Below, piece after piece: positions 27,917 to 37,413 of a stretch of 64,000 nt of DNA. Numbering within the stretch: the stretch's first letter is position 1; the number at the start of each line of letters is the position of its first letter. The DNA lies in the NCBI RefSeq assembly GCF_001625575.1, contig NZ_AUXV01000003.1, positions 186,001 through 250,000 of the forward strand, written 5' to 3'. The position numbers and the translations under genes were made by a program. This DNA comes from Pseudoalteromonas luteoviolacea S2607. GTDB lineage: Bacteria; Pseudomonadota; Gammaproteobacteria; Enterobacterales; Alteromonadaceae. Under the pieces are notes generated by a model. That model saw nothing but the letters and a program-made list of their open reading frames with translations. It was not told the DNA's origin and ran no database searches.

Positions 27917-30900
27917 TCAACGCTTACGTCTTCTTAATAGCGCTAATGGTAAACTTAATAGCGTTAAGAATCCTATTGAACCTGAATCTCCGTCATTGTC
28001 ATCATCGTCATTGCCTCTGACGTCAATTAAGTTAACTGTAACTTCTGTATATTCCGACGTGTTTCCATCAGTATCTTGGGCTCTCACACCAAATTTGATT
28101 ACATTTTGGAATTCAAAATCTAAGTTACCGCGAACAACAATGTCTCCATTTGGCTCAATGTTGAAAGGCGCATTACCTATTACAAAAAACTCTTTTACTG
28201 GAGTCGTATCTGGGTCTGGGTCAAAATATTCCAGTTGACCTACAATGGTACCCAAGGCTGCATTTTCTCTGATTTCAAATACTTGACCCGCAGGTATAAC
28301 TGGATCTTGATTGTCAGCACCTTGGTCATTTGGATCGTCAATAACTGTTACTTTGACTTTCGTGTAATCTGAAGTGTTACCTTTGCTTCCAATCGCTTTT
28401 ACAGCGAATTCAAAGTATTCATGGGTCTCAAAGTCAATCTCGCCAGATACTGTTACTCCGCCACTGGTGTTAACTTCAAAAGGAACATTACCCAAAACTT
28501 CGAATGATTCAACAGGAGAGTCATCAGAATCAATGAACTCCAGCATACCAATAACGGTGCCTATTTGTGTGTTCTCAACGACTTCAAATACTTGCCCTTC
28601 GTCGATTACTGGATCAATTATCTCGTCATCCGCAGGGTCATTTGTTACGGATACTTTTACTTCTGTGTAATCAGAGCTGTTTCCTAAAGTATCTATAGCA
28701 CGTACAAAGAAACTGTAATCACTTTCCATTTCGTAATCCAGCTCTACTGTCGCAAAGATTTCACCCGTTGCGTCAATCATAAATGGTACTTCGTCTAGAA
28801 TCATGAACCCTTCAACTGGTGATATCTCAGGATCGGGATCACTAAACTCAAGCATACCTACAGAAGCTCCTTCTTGGTTATTTTCCTGCACTTCAAAAGA
28901 CTGCCCTTCCTCAATCATAGGTGCGCGTTTAGGCGGCTCATCAATATCTAATCTAAACGACTGTGTTGCTTCTAATTCGCCATCACTCACCATTAATGTC
29001 ATTTGTTGAGTAAATTCAGTAAACGGTCTTCCAGAGAGCACTCCATCTATAAACGACATGCCGGGAACTGAAGGCTCTAGTGTAATCATAAGCTGATCAT
29101 TGTCTACGTCTTCGATATGCTCCTTAAAGTCGATTTCAACTAGCTCGTCAATATATAGAGTTAAATTGTCCAATTGCTGAATGACTGGTGCATCGTTGAC
29201 AGCTTTGACCTTAATATCGATAGTATGCTGGTTTGCTTCACCATCGTTGTTTGGCGTGTCCGTTGGTACACTTGTTGTACCTCTGAAAGTGAATGCGTCG
29301 TCACCATTGAAATTGTCATTTGGTTTATATTTTACATTCGCAAAGTCAGCCTGTGCGACTTGCGACCCAACTTCTAATGCTTGATCTCCTGAAAGTAACA
29401 TCCCGTTTTCTGAAGTTTGAACTATTTCAATTGAGTCATAGGCCTGCCCAAATTCATTGACCAGAACATCACTTAACATTAACTCTGTGTCTTCTTCAAT
29501 CTCTAAAGAGCGGTTTGCTTCATTCTTAATTGCTACTTTATATGCACTGCGTCCATGAGTGAAAGCAAATAGCTCAGAATCCTTAATAGCAAGCTTCGCA
29601 ATATTAGTATTGGCAAGACCTGAACCATCTGCCATCCAGTTCATGCCACCATCTACGGATACAAATACACCTAAATCAGTACCAACAAACAATCTTTGCG
29701 TGTTCATTGGGTCTACAGCAATTGTCATAGCCGGCACATTGGGTAGTCCATTGTCCATAGCTTGCCAATTTTGACCTCCATCAGTTGTCTTCCAAACATG
29801 GGTTACATCAAAATTAGACAAGGTAGCATATATAATTTGATTATCTTGCGGATCAAACGCGATAGAGCTCACGGTCGCACCAGCCACAGGTGTCGCCTCT
29901 ACCCATTGGGTTTGAGTATCCGCTTGGTCGGCACTGTATGATACGTAAATTGAACCGCCATTCGTACCAGCTGCAACCGCACTTTCTGTATTTGGTGCTA
30001 TTCCTATTGAATACACCGACCCGTTTAAAGCGCTGGAAGCAGCAGACCAACTCTCTGCTTGGTTGCTAGTGCGCCATAGTTGGTTACCACCAATCCATAA
30101 CACTTGAGGATTCGAAGGTGCCATTTCAAACCGAGTAATAAACGGAAATCCATTGTCTCCTGAAATGCCAGTCGTAGCGGCACTGAAGCTTTGGCCACCA
30201 TTAGTCGATTTTTGAATCGACAACCCAGTATTCTCTGCAAACATGATATCTGGGTTTGTTGGATCTATGGCTGTCCAACCACCATCACCACCCAGTATTT
30301 CAGTCCAACTATTAAACCCGCCATCTTGACCAGATAATGTGCCGTTATCTTGGGTTCCTCCAAAATAGCTTTCTCCATTGGGCTTAACAGTACCATGGTA
30401 AAATTGGGTTACAGCATATCCATTGTTTAATGTTGACCAACTGACTCTCTGGGCTGGATCAGCCGCTGTATTACCACACACTTCATCAAGGGTCAGACGA
30501 CCTGACAGGGCATTATCGGTTCTTTGAATCCCCCCGTCATTACCGACAAACATTGTCGTATTCGTTGTACCATTGTAATCAGGATGAAATACGATTTCAT
30601 GATGGTCTGCATGCGCGTATTGTGGGTTTGTTGGATCAAACCACCAAACACTAGCAGGAACGAATGATTGGCCACCATCATCAGAGCGGAATACATCAAT
30701 CCCCCCAGTCCAAACCACGTCAGGATTCATTGGATCTACAGCGATGATGTTGTCGTACCAACCCTGATTAAAGAACTGGGCTGTACCACCAAAGCACTGA
30801 TCAAACAAACCAAACACCGTATTACTTAATAGTAACTTGGTAAATGAATCGCCCGTATCTTGCGTAACCGTCGTAGCCCAAGTCGCTCCCATATCTGTAG

Positions 30901-31966
30901 ATTTATAGACAGCATCCATCGCATGTGTGTTTCTATTTGCAGACAAAGCATAAATTATATTGTTGTCAGATGGCGCCACAGCAATGGTTGTTCGCCCTTG
31001 ATTCGCACCATTAATAACCTGAACCCAATTCGCGCCTGCATCTATACTACGGTGCACACCACCTGTGTTAAATGAACCGCAAGCAGTTAACAAAACATCG
31101 ACGCTGGACTCACTTAAAACCGTTAAGTCTGTACACCCGACTGAAGCGCCATTAGGAACAAACGCTGTACTCCAATTAACACCGCCATCCACTGATTTGT
31201 GAACACCAGTTCTTGTCGCTGCATACATGGTACTCGCATCGTTTTTGCTAAACGCTATCTTATTGATGTATTGAAAGTCACCATTACTTGCAGTGCTCGC
31301 AACCTGCTCCCATGTCGCGCCCGCATCAGAAGACTTGAATATCCCATCGCCTCTTAATGCATCAAAGTTGAAAAAGCCTTCCCCGGTACCTGCATAGATA
31401 ATATCGGCATTGTTGGGGTCAAAAGTGAGTGTTGTAACCGCTAAGTTGGTTGCAAGATCACTCAACGGCTGCCAAGATGCGCCAGCATCCGTTGTTTTCC
31501 ATACCCCCCCAGCAACACCTGCGGTGTACATGATGTCGTGGTTGGTTGGGTGAATAATCAATGTCCTTGTTCTGCCACCAATATTACCAGGGCCAAGCTC
31601 TTGCCAATCTCCAAGCTGTTGGTTTTGCCCATCAGGTGCATTTAGCTGAGGCTGATAATCAAATAGAATTGAGTTTCCGGCAATTGAATAATGTGGCATG
31701 TTTTTTATTTGAGCCAGCGCAGCTGAATACTTTTCCGTCGGCAGTGCTGATGCCCCTAGTGGTAACCGCTGTTGAACGTAAAATTCGTGGGCCTCTTTTG
31801 GTTTATCATACCGCTTTGGTGCCTGAGATTTACTGGCAGCTTTTTTCTCAAGGAAGTCTGCTTTCTTTTCGTAAGGGGTTATTTGAGTATTCTTTTCAAA
31901 GGCTAAATATGCAGCTCCGCCGAGCGCTATTGCCACTGCAAGACTTACGGGGTGGAGAAGTGTCAT
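27917..31966 (-). CDS. giant Asp-box propeller protein with cadherin-like repeats and GlyGly-CTERM tail
   Basis: 1349-residue exported surface protein. Signal/TM segment LLHPVSLAVAIALGGAAYLA at the N-terminus. The middle (about 120-830) is a sortilin/BNR-type beta-propeller with nine visible Asp-boxes, among them KTTDAGASWQPL, KSSDAGATWEQV, KSVDGGVNWSTA, RSIDAGANWVQV, KSTDMGATWATT and KTTDGGQNWQAM. It is followed by Ig/cadherin-like modules (VKAVNDAPV and then three repeats of the form GQxFEVxENxxxGxxVGxLEFxD). The end, DSGSIGFLTLLSLPLALLRR plus RKR, is a GlyGly-CTERM signal, which in known systems is cut by rhombosortase after type II secretion. The ATG at 31964-31966 (with AAGGGA upstream) is chosen over an earlier in-frame TTG at 31993. 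Function unknown: adhesion or glycan binding are possible. Divergent from a TonB receptor. Confidence 0.88.
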   Translation of the reverse strand: MTLLHPVSLAVAIALGGAAYLAFEKNTQITPYEKKADFLEKKAASKSQAPKRYDKPKEAHEFYVQQRLPLGASALPTEKYSAALAQIKNMPHYSIAGNSILFDYQPQLNAPDGQNQQLGDWQELGPGNIGGRTRTLIIHPTNHDIMYTAGVAGGVWKTTDAGASWQPLSDLATNLAVTTLTFDPNNADIIYAGTGEGFFNFDALRGDGIFKSSDAGATWEQVASTASNGDFQYINKIAFSKNDASTMYAATRTGVHKSVDGGVNWSTAFVPNGASVGCTDLTVLSESSVDVLLTACGSFNTGGVHRSIDAGANWVQVINGANQGRTTIAVAPSDNNIIYALSANRNTHAMDAVYKSTDMGATWATTVTQDTGDSFTKLLLSNTVFGLFDQCFGGTAQFFNQGWYDNIIAVDPMNPDVVWTGGIDVFRSDDGGQSFVPASVWWFDPTNPQYAHADHHEIVFHPDYNGTTNTTMFVGNDGGIQRTDNALSGRLTLDEVCGNTAADPAQRVSWSTLNNGYAVTQFYHGTVKPNGESYFGGTQDNGTLSGQDGGFNSWTEILGGDGGWTAIDPTNPDIMFAENTGLSIQKSTNGGQSFSAATTGISGDNGFPFITRFEMAPSNPQVLWIGGNQLWRTSNQAESWSAASSALNGSVYSIGIAPNTESAVAAGTNGGSIYVSYSADQADTQTQWVEATPVAGATVSSIAFDPQDNQIIYATLSNFDVTHVWKTTDGGQNWQAMDNGLPNVPAMTIAVDPMNTQRLFVGTDLGVFVSVDGGMNWMADGSGLANTNIAKLAIKDSELFAFTHGRSAYKVAIKNEANRSLEIEEDTELMLSDVLVNEFGQAYDSIEIVQTSENGMLLSGDQALEVGSQVAQADFANVKYKPNDNFNGDDAFTFRGTTSVPTDTPNNDGEANQHTIDIKVKAVNDAPVIQQLDNLTLYIDELVEIDFKEHIEDVDNDQLMITLEPSVPGMSFIDGVLSGRPFTEFTQQMTLMVSDGELEATQSFRLDIDEPPKRAPMIEEGQSFEVQENNQEGASVGMLEFSDPDPEISPVEGFMILDEVPFMIDATGEIFATVELDYEMESDYSFFVRAIDTLGNSSDYTEVKVSVTNDPADDEIIDPVIDEGQVFEVVENTQIGTVIGMLEFIDSDDSPVESFEVLGNVPFEVNTSGGVTVSGEIDFETHEYFEFAVKAIGSKGNTSDYTKVKVTVIDDPNDQGADNQDPVIPAGQVFEIRENAALGTIVGQLEYFDPDPDTTPVKEFFVIGNAPFNIEPNGDIVVRGNLDFEFQNVIKFGVRAQDTDGNTSEYTEVTVNLIDVRGNDDDDNDGDSGSIGFLTLLSLPLALLRRRKR

Positions 31967-32193
31967 TGGTTTTATCCCTTTTTGTCGTAACAAATTGCCG
32001 TCCTATCGGGTCAGCTAAACATTACTACTGGTGTTGAACCACAGATTACAAAACACACCTATTTGCATAGCGTCAAAATTGTTTGAATCTTCACACGAAC
32101 ACATTTAACATCTTTTAGAACGATAGGTATCCGAGCAAAGTGTAGTAACAAATACCAATTAATCCACGGAAAAAACAATGTTTATGGAGATAT

Positions 32194-34026
32194 ATGATTG
32201 AATTACTGGGGTTAGCTGTTGCGTTAAACCATATTGAAGTCGTTGAGGTATATGCAGGAAAAAACCTACTACAGGAAGAGATATTTACTGATATCACCAT
32301 AGAAACATTATCTCCAAACACATTGAGTTCATCCAACACAAATATTGCTGAACAATTAGAACGATTTCCCGGCCTTAACAAAGTAGGCCAAGGCGGTTTG
32401 TTTCAAAGCTATAGTATTCGTGGTCTAGGAGGATGGCGAATTAACACTCACATTGACGGGATCCCTATTATTACAGACAGAAGAGCTGGTAACTCGGCCT
32501 CCTTTTTACCGCCTTCTCTTGTACAAATGTATGAAGTAAAAAAAGGAGCCAGCTCCATGGCGCATGGTTCTGGCGCCATTGGTGGAGTGATGAATCTCAC
32601 GACCAAAAAGCCTGAACATTTCACGTTTAGCGTAGCGCATCAAGCCCCCAATCAGAGCAGCAGCTTTGCTATTGGCAGCGGTAGCATTTCAAACTCTTTT
32701 TTAGTGAGTTATCGTCAAGCTGACAATCAAGAGTCTGCTTCAGGTGTGCCATTAAATACCGGCTACAAACAGTTTGCAGCATCTCTTTATCAACAAGGCA
32801 GTTTTTCAGAAGGGCTAGAGTACAACTTAAGCTGGTTACCGACTATGGGTAAAGATATTGGCAAAAGCAGTGCAAAGTTCCCTTCTTCGCAAATAGCAAT
32901 ATACCCAAAAGACAATCATAGTTTACTGCAAGCAACGATCAATTCAGACCGCTGGATTCTAAAAGTCTTTCATCACTATCAAAATTGGGATAGCCAAGTT
33001 GAACGACTAGGCAGCAGAGAAAACCTGACTAGTTATCAGTCTCACACTTTTGGAAGCAACGTATACTCCAGCATCCACACACAATTCGCTTCGTGGCGCT
33101 ATGGACTCGATTGGTTAGCTCGCGATGGTATTAAAATCTCTGATCGAGAAACGGTCATTTCATCCCCACCCAAAAATCAAATATTGATAGACGGCAGAAC
33201 CTTGAATGTAGCCCCTTTTATTGCCACTGCCATTGAGCTCGATAATGTAAAGGTCAACTTGGGTGCGCGTTACGACTATTTCGAAGCAACAAATGAAACT
33301 AGGGGTCGCTCAGATGATCACCTTTCCTACCAAAGCTCGATCGAGCAGAAGTTCAAAAGTCACCTCTTAAAAGTATCCTATGGGAGCGCATTTAGATTCC
33401 CCGCTATGACAGAGCTTTATTTTAACGGCATTACGCCTCGCGGAGATACGTTTGGCAACCCATTTCTTAAACCAGAAATAAGTAAAACAGTAGAGCTCAA
33501 CTATGTTTACTCTCACCCCTCTTTTTCAGGACGACTAAATGTTTATAAAAGTACTTTAGATAATTTTATTGAACGTACCAAATTGGAGAGTGGTGACAGG
33601 ACATACATTAACTTGAACCGAGTAAATTTAGAAGGTTATGAGTTTTCACTGGAAACCAAACCTACACCTCAGCAAAGCATAAAATGGAGTATCGCCCAAC
33701 AGCATGCGAAACAACTTAATGGTAATTATGTGCAGGGAGTTGCCCCGCAAAAGATGAGTATGGCTTATCAATTTAATTGGCAGGACATTGAGTTATCAAC
33801 TGAAGTTATCCACCGATTTAAAAAGCATCGTATTGGGTCTTCAGAGCAAATATTGCCCAGCTCAACACTGGTTAATGCATATGCAAAATGGCAACTTACT
33901 GACACGCTGAGTGGTACCCTCAGAATATCAAACGCGCTAAATAGTGAGTTTAGAACTACCGCAGACGAAGACGCCCCTTTTGTAACACAGCGTCAATTAT
34001 CTTTGCAGTTAGACTGGCGCATTTAA
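32194..34026 (+). CDS. TonB-dependent outer-membrane receptor
   Basis: 610-residue receptor. TonB-box-like HIEVVEVYAG near the N-terminus, plug domain with ERFPGLNKVGQGGLF, SIRGLGGWRINTHIDGIP and VKKGASSMAHGSGAIGGVMN, then a beta-barrel with aromatic-ended strands and a typical C-terminus (RQLSLQLDWRI). The substrate is unknown; overall layout is siderophore/haem/cobalamin-receptor-like. The ATG at 32194 has GGAG four bases away but gives a signal peptide with no basic n-region (MIELLGLAVALN). The frame stays open for 15 more codons upstream, including RKK, without ATG, GTG or TTG. Its 3' end overlaps the convergent b562-like gene by four bases. Confidence 0.9.
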   Translation: MIELLGLAVALNHIEVVEVYAGKNLLQEEIFTDITIETLSPNTLSSSNTNIAEQLERFPGLNKVGQGGLFQSYSIRGLGGWRINTHIDGIPIITDRRAGNSASFLPPSLVQMYEVKKGASSMAHGSGAIGGVMNLTTKKPEHFTFSVAHQAPNQSSSFAIGSGSISNSFLVSYRQADNQESASGVPLNTGYKQFAASLYQQGSFSEGLEYNLSWLPTMGKDIGKSSAKFPSSQIAIYPKDNHSLLQATINSDRWILKVFHHYQNWDSQVERLGSRENLTSYQSHTFGSNVYSSIHTQFASWRYGLDWLARDGIKISDRETVISSPPKNQILIDGRTLNVAPFIATAIELDNVKVNLGARYDYFEATNETRGRSDDHLSYQSSIEQKFKSHLLKVSYGSAFRFPAMTELYFNGITPRGDTFGNPFLKPEISKTVELNYVYSHPSFSGRLNVYKSTLDNFIERTKLESGDRTYINLNRVNLEGYEFSLETKPTPQQSIKWSIAQQHAKQLNGNYVQGVAPQKMSMAYQFNWQDIELSTEVIHRFKKHRIGSSEQILPSSTLVNAYAKWQLTDTLSGTLRISNALNSEFRTTADEDAPFVTQRQLSLQLDWRI

Positions 34027-34412
34027 CTGCCAAACAGTAGATCCCAAATACTGGGGGGCTCGTGCAGTTTGTGATACTCAACTCGCAAGTCATCAATTTC
34101 TTTTAGTTTTGCTTTGGCTGACACGAGATCTTTGGAGTTAACTAAATTTTGAGCTTGCTTCGCAAGTACTATCGTTTGTTCAAGCCCTTTTATAGACTCT
34201 TTTGCCTTACTTTCTTGAAACCTTTGAGTTTTGGCAAGTTCGACAAGCTCAATAAATGCATTGATATGCAGGGACATTTCACTTGAGGCTTGAGCTTTAA
34301 CCGCGAGTTTATATTCATGACCCATCTTTTTCATGATCTGATTTAAATCTTGCACTTCACTACTCTGTGCTATACCAGACAACAAAATTGTCAGAATAAT
34401 TATAAACTTCAT
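34023..34412 (-). CDS. cytochrome b562-family periplasmic protein
   Basis: 129 residues: signal peptide MKFIIILTILLSGIAQS followed by a four-helix pattern like CybC. Candidate haem ligands are a Met in the first helix (NQIMKKMGHEY) and a His in the last (LRVEYHKLHEPP), where cytochrome b562 has Met7 and His102. Many family members have lost haem binding, so the haem is inferred. Convergent with the TonB receptor gene (4-base overlap). The ATG at 34412 is followed by a standard signal peptide, and the divergent gene is a periplasmic binding protein. Confidence 0.8.
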   Translation of the reverse strand: MKFIIILTILLSGIAQSSEVQDLNQIMKKMGHEYKLAVKAQASSEMSLHINAFIELVELAKTQRFQESKAKESIKGLEQTIVLAKQAQNLVNSKDLVSAKAKLKEIDDLRVEYHKLHEPPSIWDLLFGS

Positions 34413-34495
34413 AATCCCCCCTTCTTAGATTGCGCTAGTATATATAAATATGCAAACTGCACAAGAGCTTCCAGCGTGTAAAGGGCGTTTACATT

Positions 34496-35572
34496 TTGAA
34501 AATTTATAACTTTTTATATTTGCTTGTATTCAGTATGTTTCTATTGCTCCAAGGTGTAACGAGCAGTAGCGCTCATGCTTCACAGCCATTAAAAGTAACA
34601 TTCATCAACCCAGGCTTTGACAGCGATAATCCAACTGGCAATTTCTGGTTAAATGTTTCAAACATTATGAATGCTGTCGCAGAAGACACAAATATCGAAC
34701 TAACAACATTATTCGCGGAACGCAATCATATTTTAATGAAAGAGCTGACTAAGCAGGCTCTGGATTCCGATGCAGAGTACCTAATACTCGTCGATGAAAA
34801 ACGTGTTGTTACCGAGGTGCTTTTGTCGGCGGAAAAGTTCCACCCAAATATTCTTTTTTTATTAAACAGTCCGAATAAACTTGCGCAGGAAAGGCTTGCC
34901 GCCAAAGGCTTCGGTATAAAAGCGTCGATCTTACCCGATAACTTCCAAGCAGGCAGTATGTTAGCGCATCAGTTAGCACTCAAAGGAAACCGGAAAGAAA
35001 TACAAGGTCGTCCTCTGTCCATGCTTGCATTTTTAGGTGATATAGCGACTAATGCAGCAACAGAAAGAGAACAAGGCCTCCTTAGCTATACCAACAGAGT
35101 GTCACACATCAGTTTAGTTGAGAAGGTAGATGCTCAGTGGTCCAAACAGCGAGCATTGGAGTTATCACGAGGGCTCCTGCGCCGTTATAGAAACCTAGAT
35201 TTAATCTGGTGTGCAAACGATGCCATTGCATTTGGCGTTAGTCAGGCAGCTGTCGAGCTAGGGATCAGGGATAAGTTACAAATTGGCGGTATCAATTGGG
35301 ACGACGCACATGACTCTAAATTGGATGTATCTATTGGTGGACATGTATTATTGGGAGGCTACTTACTCATCGAGCTCAAAAAACTCCAACTCGGGTTGGT
35401 GAAATATATTGGTACTCAAAAGATAGCAATTTTTAGGCCATACAAGAAAGAATTTGCTCCTATCTACAAAGCTATTCATGAAGATAGACTGCGTCAAATA
35501 GACTTTTCTCAATTCATCAATGATAAAAAAGATTACAATATTATGACCATCAACAGCGAATTAAATTTCTAA
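34496..35572 (+). CDS. periplasmic substrate-binding protein (LacI/sugar-binding type)
   Basis: 358 residues with a signal peptide (LLVFSMFLLLQGVTSSSAHA, cleavage about residue 28) and a type-I periplasmic-binding fold: VTFINPGFDSDNPTGNFWLN, AEYLILVDEKRVVTEVLLS, GDIATNAATEREQGLLSY and LDLIWCANDAIAFGVSQAA. No permease or ATPase gene is adjacent, so it may act as a sensory or orphan binding protein rather than a transporter part; that is inference. The start is a TTG at 34496 with AGGG about ten bases upstream; an ATG at codon 14 would spoil the signal peptide. Single gene. Confidence 0.82.
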   Translation: MKIYNFLYLLVFSMFLLLQGVTSSSAHASQPLKVTFINPGFDSDNPTGNFWLNVSNIMNAVAEDTNIELTTLFAERNHILMKELTKQALDSDAEYLILVDEKRVVTEVLLSAEKFHPNILFLLNSPNKLAQERLAAKGFGIKASILPDNFQAGSMLAHQLALKGNRKEIQGRPLSMLAFLGDIATNAATEREQGLLSYTNRVSHISLVEKVDAQWSKQRALELSRGLLRRYRNLDLIWCANDAIAFGVSQAAVELGIRDKLQIGGINWDDAHDSKLDVSIGGHVLLGGYLLIELKKLQLGLVKYIGTQKIAIFRPYKKEFAPIYKAIHEDRLRQIDFSQFINDKKDYNIMTINSELNF

Positions 35573-35763
35573 TCTTTTAATGACTCTTTTGTTAAATTTC
35601 AATTCAACGCTCAACAAATAACCAAATATTTAATCTAAATTACACTTATGTTATAAATACATTAATCAAAGCATTAAATTGAATGTTTTTCACGCAGTTG
35701 ACAGTGGCTCGAATACCTGTTTTAGTTAAATTGGTTAACAACATGTAACTAGGACAAACAAAA

Positions 35764-37413
35764 ATGAAACACAACTTTCTAACAAGCACTAAATGTACTT
35801 TACTTGCCCTTGGCGTTGCGTCTGCGCTTGGTACTGCCACAGCACACGCGTCTAATACCGAGCGTATGATTGTTACTCTGAAAAGCGAAGCAATGGCAAA
35901 TACGTTGCCTGTTGCAATGTCAAACGCAGAAATTTCTGAGTTTAAATCGCAGTCACTATCGCTGTTTGCAAATGACTTAAATACTACAGCAATCAAAACA
36001 TTACCAAATATTAATGCAGTGGTAATGGAAGTTACACCTGAACAGCTAGCTGAGCTTGAGAAAAACGGTGATGTTGAAACGGTTGAAGTGGATCCAAAGC
36101 GTTACGTTCCTGAAGTAATTGAAGCCGGGGTTTCTCCACTTGCAGAGTCTACTCCTTATGGTATCAACATGGTACAAGCTAAGCTTGTAAGCGACGCAGC
36201 TGCTGCTAATCGCAAAGTATGTATCATGGATACAGGTTATCACCGTGCACACGAAGATCTAGTAAGCGCTGGCGTAACTGGTGATGATGGCTACGGCTCA
36301 AACGACACAGGTCTTTGGTACAATGATGGTAACGGTCATGGTACACACGTTGCTGGCACAATCGCTGCGCTAGGTGGAAATGGGACTGGTGTAGTCGGTG
36401 TTAACCCATCAGGTAACCTTGGCCTTCATATTGTTAAAGTTTTCAATGACTCTGGTCGCTGGGCTTATGGTTCTGATTTAATCGAAGCAATTAATCAATG
36501 TGAAGCTGCTGGTTCTCACATCACTAGTATGAGTTTAGGTGGCAGTGGCAGCTCAACTGCTGAGCGTAATGCATTCGACCAAAGTTATCAACGTGGTATG
36601 CTACACATCGCAGCTGCTGGTAACGGCGGAAATAGTGCTCTAAGCTACCCTGCGTCTTATAACAATGTTGTTTCTGTTGCAGCGGTAGACAGCTCAGAAA
36701 ACAAAGCATCATTCTCACAATACAATAGTCAAGTTGAGATTGCAGGTCCAGGTGTAGGTGTAAACTCTACATGGAACAACGGTGGCTACAGAAGTATCAG
36801 TGGTACATCAATGGCAACGCCACACGTATCAGGCGTAGCAGCACTCGTTTGGAGTAACTTCCCACAATGTTCGAACGCAGATATCCGTGCAGCGCTTAAT
36901 GCAACAGCTAAAGACAAAGGCGCAGCAGGCCGTGATACCTCATACGGTTACGGTATTGTTCAAGCAAAAGCTGCTTATGACTACCTAGCACAAGGCTGTG
37001 GCGGTGGTGACCCTGTTCCTGTTGCAAACTTCAGCTTCACGACTGATGGTCTTAAAGCGACATTCACAAACTCTTCAACAGTTGGATCTTACAACTGGAC
37101 ATTTGGCGATGGAAACTCAAGCACTCAGGGTTCTCCAAGTCACACATATGCGCAAGCGGGTACTTACGATGTAACACTCAAAGTAACAAACTCTGCTGGT
37201 GATTTTGACAGCATCGTGAAACAAGTAACTGTAGACGACGTAGTTACACCTCCGGGTTGTAGTGGCCTATCAGCTTGGAGTGCATCAACATTCTACCGTA
37301 TTGGCGACAAAGTATCTTACAACGGATATGAGTATCACTCTATTTGGTGGTCAAGAGGTGCACGCCCTGATGTATTCTCAAATGTATGGAGAAAAGTAGC
37401 TAAGTGTAACTAA
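35764..37413 (+). CDS. secreted subtilisin-like serine protease with PKD and C-terminal chitin-binding-like module
   Basis: 549-residue S8 protease. Signal peptide to about residue 30, I9 propeptide (about 34-115), then the catalytic domain with Asp156 (CIMDTGYHRAHEDL), His192 (GNGHGTHVAGT) and Ser349 (ISGTSMATPHVSG). A PKD domain follows (about 417-491, with YNWTFGDGNSSTQGSPSHTY) and a CBM5/12-like tail (about 499-549, CSGLSAWSASTFYRIGDKV and SIWWSRGARPD). Such proteins are type II secretion substrates in marine bacteria; the PKD and tail may bind collagen or chitin. Its stop abuts the stop of the convergent EamA gene, with no terminator space between them. 191 bases upstream hold its promoter. 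Confidence 0.95.
   Translation: MKHNFLTSTKCTLLALGVASALGTATAHASNTERMIVTLKSEAMANTLPVAMSNAEISEFKSQSLSLFANDLNTTAIKTLPNINAVVMEVTPEQLAELEKNGDVETVEVDPKRYVPEVIEAGVSPLAESTPYGINMVQAKLVSDAAAANRKVCIMDTGYHRAHEDLVSAGVTGDDGYGSNDTGLWYNDGNGHGTHVAGTIAALGGNGTGVVGVNPSGNLGLHIVKVFNDSGRWAYGSDLIEAINQCEAAGSHITSMSLGGSGSSTAERNAFDQSYQRGMLHIAAAGNGGNSALSYPASYNNVVSVAAVDSSENKASFSQYNSQVEIAGPGVGVNSTWNNGGYRSISGTSMATPHVSGVAALVWSNFPQCSNADIRAALNATAKDKGAAGRDTSYGYGIVQAKAAYDYLAQGCGGGDPVPVANFSFTTDGLKATFTNSSTVGSYNWTFGDGNSSTQGSPSHTYAQAGTYDVTLKVTNSAGDFDSIVKQVTVDDVVTPPGCSGLSAWSASTFYRIGDKVSYNGYEYHSIWWSRGARPDVFSNVWRKVAKCN

Noticed and set aside
31561..32037. 158-codon open frame on the plus strand opposite the propeller gene start
   Set aside because: It lies antisense to the signal region of a clear long gene, has no SD, no family pattern, and a composition explained by the opposite frame.
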